NCBI GenBank assembly: GCA_025506515.1
Contig: CM046442.1
Coordinates: 110,041,706 to 110,105,705 of the forward strand
DNA length: 64,000 bases
Direction: 5' to 3'
DNA from: Flaveria trinervia
Lineage: Eukaryota; Streptophyta; Magnoliopsida; Asterales; Asteraceae
How positions within the stretch are numbered: position 1 is the stretch's first letter; every line of letters starts with the position of its first letter. Below the pieces are notes generated by a model, which saw only the letters and a program-made list of their open reading frames with translations, had not been told where the DNA came from and did not search any database. Shown piece by piece: positions 21,670-30,874 of this stretch. Both the position numbers and the translations under genes were made by a program.

Positions 21670-23690
21670 ATGTCAGCCTTTACTGCTGGAAAGGACTCTA
21701 GGATACAGAACCTGCTGTTGCTTGAGAGTGAGGTGGGTAATCATAATAAACCACCAAAGCTCTTGACGTTAGATGAGTTTCCCACTGGAAACAACGTTTT
21801 GAGATCTACCTCAACGGAGTGGATCCAAATCTGTGGGAAGCCATCGAGATTGGATATAGTACACCGGTGGGAGCTGATGGAGTTAAGCTAACGTTAGGAG
21901 GGATGACGGACATGCAGAAAGTCAATTACAATGCAGAAAAAAGAGTTTATGCATTGATTACACAATCTATTCCTAAAGACATATCCAGTACTCAGAAAAT
22001 AAGCAGTCCAAGAAACTTTGGGATGAGCTAGAAAAGAGGTACGACGGGAATGCTTCGTTGAAGGCAATCAAGGCTAAGGAGTTAAAGAAGGAATTCGATA
22101 ACTTCTCATCGATGGGAAATGAGAGTTTGGACGATGTTATAGATAGATTCTACCATCTGATGAGTGAACTGCATACACATGGGGTGGCTACTACCATGGA
22201 AGAGAAAGTTACTAATTTTGAAGACGGATTGCCTGAAAAGTGGGCTTCATTCGTGTCTAATCTTAGACAGAATGGAATGCTGGCAAAACTGGATATTAAT
22301 GACTTCATTCTTAAGTTGCGAGAAGAGTCACTTAGGATGAAGTACAGAGCTCAAAAGTCTTCATACAATCAAAATCCAGCTTTATACAATGCCACGCCTC
22401 AAGCTAAGACATCTGGAGCACCTCTCCAGACTGCATTTGGGTCTAGCTCATCGGGTCCTTCACATGCATCTCCTTCAGAATCAGACAGATCGGGACTTTC
22501 TTGTTCCCACTATATTGGATCCGAAGCAAGTGCTACTAAACTGAAGACCGAGACTCTTGGAAATGTGACGGTGGAAGTAGCTCGAGAACACATGGATCTT
22601 TTGGCCGCAATGGTCCATTCTTATGATGAACTTGTTGCTGGGAAGATTGGAAACTGCCATCTGGCAGTCGAGGACTACGAGCAGGTGGACGAAATGGAGC
22701 TTGAAAGGATGGATATAATGTGGGCTTTAGCTAGTGCTGTCCGGAGGGCAAAGAAGTTTGTAAAACAAACCGGACAGAACTTGGTAGCTACTAAGGATAC
22801 CACATTTGGCTTTGACAAGAGCAAAGTGACCTGATTCAACTGTGGAGAGAAGGGGCACTTCAAAAGAGAATGTGTCAAGCCTAAGAAGACGGGTAACGGG
22901 AACCCGTTCTCGTCCTTTACTCGTCAAGACAAGCAAGCTACCAGTTCTACTTCATCAAACAAGGATTCAGAAGCCTTGACTGCTCATGATGATGAAGGAT
23001 AGGATTGGAGCTTTAGGTTTGTCTCACCAGGGGAATCAAACATTGCAGGTGTAGAAGATATTGACAGTGATTCCGCTAGTGAAGGAGATCTAACAGTTGA
23101 GATAGCGATGTCACATAGTGAAGAAGCAACTGCAACCGATGTCAGTTATAAGCCTAAAGAGGAGACTACCACGTCAGGGACAAAAAAGAGAGAATCACCT
23201 GAACCAGAGACATCTGATGCTGCATTGATGGCTAACTCTTCTGAATCAACTCAGGTAAGTACTACTGACCAAATGTTTAATAATCATGCTTGTTCTAATT
23301 GTGATACCTTTAGGAATAGCATAGATGGTAAATTTGCTAGGTTATTAGATCATAATGATAACTTAGTAAAAGATTTGAAACTATGCACTGAGGCTAATAG
23401 GGTATTAAAACAAAATGAGCACAGTTATAAAGAAAAGATAGACCTTTTGACTATACAGCTTAGGGAAACCGAAGTAGTTGCTTTTAACCAAGCGAATGAC
23501 ATTAGGTATTATCTAAACTCCCTAGAAGACACTAAGAAGGAAAAGGCAGTTCTAGAAGTAGAAGTAAATTCATTAAAACAGAAACTGCATAGTTGGACTA
23601 GTTCTTCACACATAGTCCAACATTTAGTGAGAGAAAAGAACAACGGGGAGGGATTGGGTTATAAAGTGGTACCACCACCACCACGTCACA
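21670..23690 (+). pseudogene. I gag, lacks the second zinc knuckle
   Basis: Same Gag as G. Lesions: start codon loss; a missing C near 21783 (frameshift after DEFPTGN); and TGA at 22832-22834 replacing the first Cys codon of the CCHC knuckle (G has TGC). 22058-22834 and 23108-23690 are open and include the UBN2 core and the coiled coil. The coding text stops at the VPPPP tract (~23685), where it joins the aORF. Confidence 0.88.
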
Positions 23691-24301
23691 CCAATCAATA
23701 CCCTCATCCCATCCCTCACATACTTATAGATCTCCTCTACCTCCAATCGGGGTAGAGGAACAGTTGTTAGCGCTTAACAGAATGGTGATGCGCTTACTGG
23801 CTGCTGATGAGGAAAAGGCAGCTCAGATTCGCCAGCTTACTGACCTGACTGCTGCACAATCTCACCAAATTGCAGAGCAGGCTCGAGTTATCGAGGAGCA
23901 GGCCCAGCAGATGGCTGCTCAGAGCACCAAGATGGACCAACTCCAAGCTCAAAGTGTCACATCAAGCAAGAAAATAGAGGAGCTGGAGAAGGCAAAGAAG
24001 ATTATCCTGTTAAAACTAAAAGGATCTAAGGAGGAGCCATTAAAGATCAGGGAAGGAGACAGAGATGATGATGATGAAGATAATGATGAGGATGATGAGG
24101 ATGATGAGAGTGATACTGAGGAGTATGAAGATACAGAAAGAGATAGGACAGAGGAGAAGGACGATGATGAAGAAGCAGAAGGAGGGGATGAACCTGCATC
24201 GGCCCCTGCTATAGGTCAAGAGAAAAGGACAAAGAACAGACAAGATCAATCAGCTTCTACCTCTGCTCCTCCAAGTGATGAAACAATGATACAAGATAAA
24301 A
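23691..24301 (+). CDS. I aORF, exon with coiled coil and acidic tail (5' half deleted)
   Basis: Begins in the CCA-repeat joint, then HTNQYPHPIPH..., and from 23764 a coiled coil (LNRMVMRLLAADEEKAAQI, repeated A-A-Q-S and Q-A heptads) and an acidic (Asp/Glu) run at 24055-24190. It matches the end of the first exon in G (32390-32925). The frame reaches TAG at 24310-24312, but the intron donor at 24302 removes that stop. The N-terminal YPRF domain is missing. Confidence 0.75.
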
Positions 24302-24446
24302 GTAAAGACTAGATGTTTATGTATCTATCTTCTTTTGTATTTGAATCCTGTATTGAACACAATGTATTTAATGTTTATATTACTTTAATGCATTTCTGTT
24401 TGATTAATTACTAATGATGTATGTGTGGAATGTTTAAATCAAACAG
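24302..24446 (+). other. Predicted intron in I aORF (145 nt)
   Basis: AAA|GTAAAG at 24299-24307; AT-rich body; branch-like TTACTAATG ~35 nt from the 3' end; AAACAG| at 24446. Splicing joins A + AT to give an Asn codon, keeps the frame and removes the TAG at 24310. Same layout in G and F. Confidence 0.65.
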
Positions 24447-25658
24447 ATCAAAATTACCAAAGAGATGAGTTTGATGTTACTCCCCTTCAGCAGGTTAAGT
24501 CTCAGCTAACAATGATTCTTGATCTGTAAGGGATTGTCAGGAGGTCAGTGAGTTATACCCCTGAAGAAGGGGAAATAATTCATGACCTATCAAATGAGCA
24601 ACTCGCAGAGCTTTTCGAGCAAAATCCTGATGAGATAGTAAAAGATGCTCCGACATGCGATTCGACAAGTGACGAAGAGCTCAACAATATTGATGATGTA
24701 GAGATCGAAGATGTCACTGCCGAGGAGTACCCTCAGTATGCTGACAATGAGGGAAATGTGGTCCCCAATCTGGGTGAATCCCTCGCCAGCGATACTTTTG
24801 AGGTGTTAGACAAGATGGAGCAAGAGTCGGAGAAAGTAGAAGAAACGGCCCAAGCCTCAAATGATGATGTCGATATCCGAAAGGCTGAGTGGGCTGCGTG
24901 TTTTGAAGAAGTTAGAGTCCAACGTACTGCACCAAAGAAGGATTCCTACACCAAACTCTATAGAGTCAAGAAACATCACAAGGTGTCAAGAAGGATCATA
25001 GCATGGGCGTACTTTGAAGATCTAACTGTGTATGCAGTTAAGAGAGAACAGGGCATAGAGCACTTCAGATTCCCACATGATCTGAAGACTCTACCAGGTT
25101 TTGAGCTCAACCAGCTGGCCAAACTAAAGCTTTTGTATGCTGACCCGAGGAAGATGTCAGGCTGGTTTGAGCCTGCCCTAAAGAAGGAGGACCACACTAG
25201 ATGGGTTAACTTCAGACCCCAACAGCCTACTAGGTATATCAAAAGGTCTGAGGTTGATGCCATTACTGGCAAGCCTAAGATAGTGTTGAAGTGGAATCCT
25301 CCGCGCACAATGTCAAGAATCCCACTCAGGGAAATGCCACAGGATTTCTCTCCACATTTTAAGTGGTGGTACTATGATTGGAAAACAACAGAAGCGGTCA
25401 TAGTCCTAAACAAGAGGGCCAAATGGATACGATCAGGGTATTCGACCCGATGTGGCTTACAAACTTGTCGGAAAGTGATGTCTATACGCTATACAAGTGG
25501 CCACTGTTCTATGATACGCAAGATATTGTACAAGCCCTCCAGTTCTAGAACGTTATACGACTCTGCTTCGTGTTTGAGATTCACATGGGAGTCACAAAAG
25601 AGGAGAAGTACAAGAAATACAAGGAGGTTATGCAGAAAACAAGAGATTAGAGAGATCC
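24447..25658 (+). pseudogene. I aORF, last exon
   Basis: Reads NYQRDEFDVTPLQQVK, a single TAA (24527-24529; G has CAA), then SYTPEEGEIIHDLSNEQLAEL, the core IIAWAYFEDLTVYAVKREQ, HFRFPHDLKTLPGFELNQL and WYYDWKTTEAVIVLN. A one-base loss near 25415 shifts the frame before the expected VFDPMWLTNLS. Function unknown. E's aORF shares LPKWDLRRLAALPLLN in the same place. Confidence 0.8.
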
Positions 25659-25664
25659 AGGTCC

Positions 25665-25673
25665 AAGGGGGAG
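25665..25673 (+). promoter_or_regulatory. I polypurine tract
   Basis: AAGGGGGAG, followed by TT and the LTR. Identical in G (34290-34298) and F. Confidence 0.92.
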
Positions 25674-25675
25674 TT

Positions 25676-26406
25676 TGTTGATGCATGTATGTCCCTAGAT
25701 CATGATATGAAATGTAATAGATCTTGTTTATCTAATTCTGGTGTAATTTGATATGATTAATGAAATGATATTGGTTGTTTGTGATTTGTAATGACTAATA
25801 TTTTATTAATGAGTTGATATTAAATTGGTTAATTAGGTTTGTGGTTGTTAGAATTGTTACACATAATGTTTATTAATTAATACATTCAAACTTAACTTAA
25901 TGAAGTTCTCATGCGAATGGCCCATGCGAATGGACCATAAGCATGAATAACTTCATACGAATGACTCAGTCGCACGACTGAACCGGGAGACTGGATTAGT
26001 CGTATGATTGACACATAAGATTGGCTCAGTCGCACGACTGAACACTCAGTCGTGCGGATGAATCAACCGCATGGTTCAATCGCACGACTGAACCATACTA
26101 ATGGTTCAGTCACACGATTGAATAATACCAACCTATAAATACAACCCAATTCGTGAAAAACAAGGGCTTTTTATTAATTACGATTCCAGATGTACTCTAG
26201 CCGTCCAGAACCCTCACAATTCGTTCTCCAAGTTCATAGAACACATTAGATCGATTCCCAATCGATTTCTAACGTTAGTTTCAATTCTTGATTGATTCTT
26301 CGTGTGTTCTCACTGATTGGATTGCCAATCAAATAGGATTCCACACTATTTGATCTGGTTTACAAGCTAATCTCCAGGTATTTCGTTCAAATACCAGGTC
26401 CTAACA
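25676..26406 (+). repeat. I 3' LTR (731 bp)
   Basis: TGTTGATGCATG...GTCCTAACA, followed by duplication AGTAG at 26407-26411. Confidence 0.95.
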
Positions 26407-26411
26407 AGTAG

Positions 26412-28327
26412 TCGACGTTAGTGACTCCTCCTCTGAAGATGAAGCTGAAGAAGATGACCAGAACAGTCAGGAGGAACAGGTTCCAGTCCCTGAAAGTCCA
26501 CAAGCATCTACCAGTGATGCACCTTCGACTTCGGAGCCTCAAACTCCAACTACCTCAGATGCAGAACCAAATGCTCATAATCTTGGCTCTGAGGTAGCTG
26601 TTCCTACTACTCCAGGATCATGACTAAACGTCTATCATCCCCTAGACAATGTCATTGGGGATGTCAGATCAGGAGTACAAACCAAAAATCAGCTATACTC
26701 AGCTGATTACGCCTCCGTTATGGAAAAGGGATATATTCATGATGGTGCTTATCGGTGTTTTGTCTCACAGTTTGAGCCAAAATACGTCAGTGATGCACTA
26801 AATGATGAGGCGTGGGTGAGTGCCATGCAAGAAGAACTTCTTCAGTTCAAGAAGTTAGGTGTATGGACTCTGGTTGATAGACCTAAAGGTGCTAAGGTCA
26901 TTGGCACCAAATGGGTTCTGAAATGCAAGAAGGATGACCAAGGGGTCATTATCAGAAACAAGGCTCGATTGGTGGTTCAAGGATTTTGCCAAGTCGAGGG
27001 AATTGACTATAATGAAGTGTTTGCACCTATGGCAAGGATGGAAGCCATTCGCATCTTCCTTGCCTATGCATCGTACATGAAGATTAAAGTCTACCAATTA
27101 GATGTGAAGAGTGCATTCCTTCATGGGGAAATCAGAGAAACAGTCTATGTCAGTCAACCCGAGGGATTTGAAGATCCTTATCATCGGGATAGAGTTTACA
27201 AACTCGACAAGGCTTTATACGGGCTTCATCAAGCTCCAAGAGCTTGGTATGAGAAACTCTCGACTCATCTTGTGAAACACGACTTTCGCAGGGGAGTCAT
27301 TGACTGCACACTGTTCATCAAAGAAAAAGGTGGCAACCTACTGCTCGTACAGATCTATGTCGATGACAAAATCTTCGGTTCAAAGAACGAAGAGTTATGC
27401 AAAGAATTTGAAGCAGTTATGAAGAAAGAATTTGAGATGAGTGCTATGGGGGAGATGAAGTTCTTTCTCGGGTTACAGGTGGATCAGACTCCAAATGGGA
27501 TATTTCTACATCAGACCAAGTATGTAGGAGACATTCTCAGTCGTTTTGACATGGAGAATGCTTCTGCTGCTGGAACTCCACTTGCTACGAATCACGATAT
27601 AGCACCTGATGAAAATGGAGATCTTGTAGATGCCACAATGTACCGAGGAATGATTGGATCCCTCATGTATCTCACTGCCTCAAGACCTGATATCATGTAT
27701 GCTACATGTTTATGTTCTAGATATCAGGCTAAGCCTAAGGTCAACCATCTAATCGGGGTCAAGAGGATATTTCGTTATCTGAAGGGTACACCCACACTTG
27801 GGTTGTGGTATCCTCATGATGATGACTTTGAACTCACGGTGTATAGTGACTTGAATTACGGGGGCTGCAAGATGAATTACAAGTCTACATCAGCAGGGTG
27901 TCAATTCTTTGGGAGAAGATTAATTACCTGGCAGTGTAAGAAGCAGACATCGGTTGCATTGTCAACCTATGAAGCCGAATACGTTGCTGCTGCAAGTTGC
28001 TGTTCACAAATCATCTGGATTCAACAGCAAATGCGGGATTATGGTTTAAAATTCTCTTCTACTCCTATTTTTGTGGATAACTCTGCTGCAATTGCAGTAA
28101 CTAAAAATCCGGTCCAACATCCTAAGACCAAACATATCGGTTTTAAATACCATTTCATAAGAGATTGTTTTGAAAAGAACTTCATTGATGTGGTAAAAAT
28201 TAATACTGATTTTCAATGCGCTGACTTCTATACTAAAGCCTTTGATAAACCACGTTTTCAATATTTGCTAGAGGTCAACGACGTTAAAAAGAAAAGTGAG
28301 GTTATTCCTGATGATGATCATGTTTAG
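26412..28327 (+). CDS. G integrase-RT linker, reverse transcriptase and RNase H
   Basis: 26412-26719 is the acidic/Ser-Pro linker (SSSEDEAEEDD) with one TGA (26622-26624). From 26720 a 535-codon open frame holds RVT_2: GTKWVLKCKKDDQ, NKARLVVQGFCQVEGIDYNEVF, YQLDVKSAFLHGE, then YVDDKIFGS near 27356 in place of YVDDIIFGS, and FEMSAMGEMKFFLGLQV. RNase H: SRPDIMYATCLCSRYQ, YSDLNYGGC (family: YSDSDYGGC, so an acidic residue is changed), EAEYVAAASCCSQ and FVDNSAAI. Ends at TAG 28325-28327. Confidence 0.93.
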
Positions 28328-28451
28328 TCCGGTGTAGCTTAGTTAATTTTTCATTTTATTTGGTTAATTCAGTCTGTTTAAAATTAAACTCATGTTATTC
28401 TGCTGTTTATTAAAATTCTAAAATAATTAAACCAGTTATGATGTTAGTATT

Positions 28452-28463
28452 TTAGGGGGAGAA
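28452..28463 (+). promoter_or_regulatory. Internal polypurine tract-like site in G
   Basis: TTAGGGGGAGAA ~125 nt after RNase H. F (56911-56920, minus) and E (46387-46396) have equivalents at the same place. The 3' LTR's own tract is ~5.8 kb further on. Confidence 0.6.
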
Positions 28464-29058
28464 TAAGTCAGTAAGTAACATTATCAAAAAAAAAAGACGA
28501 GGGAGGAGTGGAAAGCTGATGTAAGGTAGATCGTATCTGTAATACCGATTCAACCCTTTGGAATATGATAGTACACAGGAACAAATCAAGAGGGACTTTA
28601 AGGAACAAATCAAGAGGGACTTTAAAATTTAATTCAGAAATGATGCAAAAATTCAAAGTATACGTCTGTGTAGTCTAAGCAATATAAAAAAGGAAGATGA
28701 TAGAAAACTGGTAACTCCTAAGGTAACACAACGAGAGTAGACCTAGAGGTTGCTAGATCACAATTGATATGTCGGTAGATTCAACACATAGATGATTAGA
28801 CCTAACTAGTGATCTCAAGATCAAACTAAGTTGTTCAACTGACAGTGGGCTTCCATCTTATCACTGGTTAACACAATCAACAATATTCCAATAAGGGGTA
28901 ATGAGCATGTAAACCCCACAAATGTGTGCGGATGACCATAAATAAAGCAAAGCACGCAAAAAATGAAAGAAAAATGCTATCAAGCTAATGACTTACGTTG
29001 TTGGTGCATTTTGTGCAAAATAAAATTAAGCTGCTCTAACAAGGAGATAGGTTGTGTG

Positions 29059-29090
29059 CCTCTCTGCTGTGCGATGGCACTGACCTGAGG
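29059..29090 (+). other. Conserved non-coding box in G spacer
   Basis: cctctctgctgtgcgatggc followed by actgacctgagg. Close copies: F at 56239-56271 and 56315-56346 (minus strand), E at 46768-46801, 46808-46840 and a weaker one at 46868-46901. Confidence 0.75.
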
Positions 29091-29849
29091 ATTGGCTTCT
29101 CTTTGAAAGCTCTTAGAATAGTATCTTCTTGTAAAAATACCCGTAGACCGCTCAAAAGCTCCTGAGGAATGTTGATTACCATATAAGTGTGGGATCCACA
29201 AATGTTAGTTGAAATAATTAAACCTAAATCTATCACCAGTCTGTGTCAAAAGTCTGTGTATGGATTTAAGAGGACAAACATATTGACAGTCATTGTGGCT
29301 GCAATTCTTGAAAGTTCAAATCAATGTGGTAATCTAATAGTTCCAGTATGATTTCCTAAAAGTTGCTAACGACTCTGGATGAAAACCAAGAATAGAGCAT
29401 CAAAAGATTTTGACAACAAGTCCCAAATGATTTGACTTGCCTGTATGATTCCAAAATTGATTTGGTCCAGGTGTGGTCAATCTAAGTTGAAGCTGCCTAT
29501 TCTGGAACCAAATCCCGTAGACTTCCATCTTAGGATTTATCCCTCACAAAAAGCCAAAAACAAGTTTTTAATTTTTGTACGTTAGTTTAGTTTTTTTTAT
29601 TCACTTAGTCCTTTAGTTTTGTTTGTTTGCCGGACTACATCATGAAAATCGATAAGGGGTCAACTCACTAAAAGGGACATGTCTGAGATGACCACATGAA
29701 TTTTCAAGTTTAAAGCAGTCATGTCTAAGGTGACTAAATTGGTTAAAATGATCATGTCTGAGATGATCAAAAACTCATAATGTTTATTTCAAAAGTTAAA
29801 AGGGTCTTAAAAGTAAAATGTTCAAAATGGCAGAAAATTTACTAAGTGT

Positions 29850-30790
29850 GACCCATTCGCATGATTGGACCATGAATATGGACCAACCATGCGAATGGAT
29901 CCCATTCGCACGACTGGACATGAAATTTAGTCATTCACCCGAATGGCGTATAAGAATGATCCATTCGACCGAATGACAGGGTGCGAATGAGTCAGTCGAC
30001 CGACTGAGACTCAGTCGGTTAACTGAGGGTGCGAATGAAAGGGCACGAATGAGTCAGTCGACCGACTAAGACTTAGTCGGCCAACTAAAAGCGACTGACT
30101 GGGCCAATCGCACGACTGAACCTCAGTCGCCCGAATGAACTGAGCGAATGAGGCCAGTTGGCCGATTGAACTTAGGTTCAGTATTTAAAGGGCCTCAGTC
30201 GATCGCGTTTTACTCATCACTCCCAATCGCACCCAAATCTCATTTCTTCCCGTTACTCTGCCAAAATTTCTAGAGATCGTGTGTTCACATTGCTGTTGAC
30301 CTTCTGACGTTCGATTGACGATTATACAGGTACATTGCAGTTAAATCTTACCGAAATCAGAAGATCTTGAATACAAATATGTGATATTCGAATGAAACAA
30401 GAACCGGACTGAAAAATGCCCTAATAACCTACATAAACTAAGCAAAATGTTAAAATTAAGTTTAATAGGTTATTAGTGACAACATGGCGAGTCTAATGGA
30501 CCATTAAACCATGTTAAATTACTTAAATTGGTCAAGATTCAAACCACAGGCGACTGAACAGTGGGACAAGCGACTGGTCGTCCGGATGATCTCCAATCAC
30601 ACGATTGAATCTTGCGACTGGGTCAATCGGCCGAATGAACCATGCGAATGAGTTCAGTCGGCTGACTGAACCAATCGCAGACTCAGTCAGCAGATTGAAC
30701 TCAGTCACATGTCTCATTCACCCGAACGAGCTCAATCGCATGAAAGAACAAACGACTGACTCCAGTCGCATGATTCATTCACACGAATGA
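29850..30790. repeat. Array of CANTCG-NN-CGANTG palindromes upstream of G aORF
   Basis: About forty half- or full sites. Full inverted repeats include cattcgaccgaatg (29962-29975) and tcagtcgaccgactga (29992-30007). The array is in two blocks (29850-30215 and 30540-30790) around a ~320-bp unique segment with a TATTTAAAG at ~30181. The same motif occurs in the LTRs and leaders of G, I and F and in the gypsy LTRs. Confidence 0.88.
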
Positions 30791-30850
30791 ATCAGAATGA
30801 ATTTAAACATTACACTTAGAACTGAATTTTGATGTATTATGTACTAATGA

Positions 30851-30874
30851 TTTTGTGTCTTGTGTTTCAGAAAA
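30851..30874 (+). promoter_or_regulatory. Predicted 3' splice site directly before G aORF
   Basis: ttttgtgtcttgtgtttcag|AAAA then ATG: a T-rich tract and CAG ending at 30870, 4 nt before the start codon. Equivalent sites stand before the aORF ATG in F (CAG at 54470-54468, minus) and E (CAG at 48121-48123). Confidence 0.6.

Larger units (their letters stand above)
20419..26406 (+). mobile_element. Element I: pol-less copia derivative of the G family, nested in G
   Basis: 5988 bp, LTRs 20419-21149 and 25676-26406, duplication AGTAG on both sides, primer site, leader, gag, then a direct joint into the aORF with no PR, IN, RT or RNase H. A non-autonomous element that would need enzymes from a relative. 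By eye the two LTRs differ at about 15 of 731 positions, fewer than G's LTRs, which fits its later arrival. Confidence 0.95.
28328..29849 (+). other. G spacer between pol and aORF: internal polypurine tract and conserved box
   Basis: Non-coding; no long open frame. Features: internal polypurine-like AGGGGGAGAA (28454-28463), a second purine run (28486-28508), a 25-bp tandem duplication (aggaacaaatcaagaggg units, 28577-28625), a conserved box at 29059-29090, and TTTAAGAGGACAAACATAT at ~29265, also found in E (~47155) and on F's sense strand (~56065). Confidence 0.75.

Noticed and set aside
24055..24190. GAT/GAR-rich stretch as a microsatellite
   Set aside because: It is in frame and conserved as an acidic tail in G (32690-32800) and F (52570-52660), so better treated as coding low complexity.
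29850..30790. Motif arrays as a CRISPR or simple tandem array
   Set aside because: Repeats are short, degenerate, on both strands and irregularly spaced; the host is a plant.
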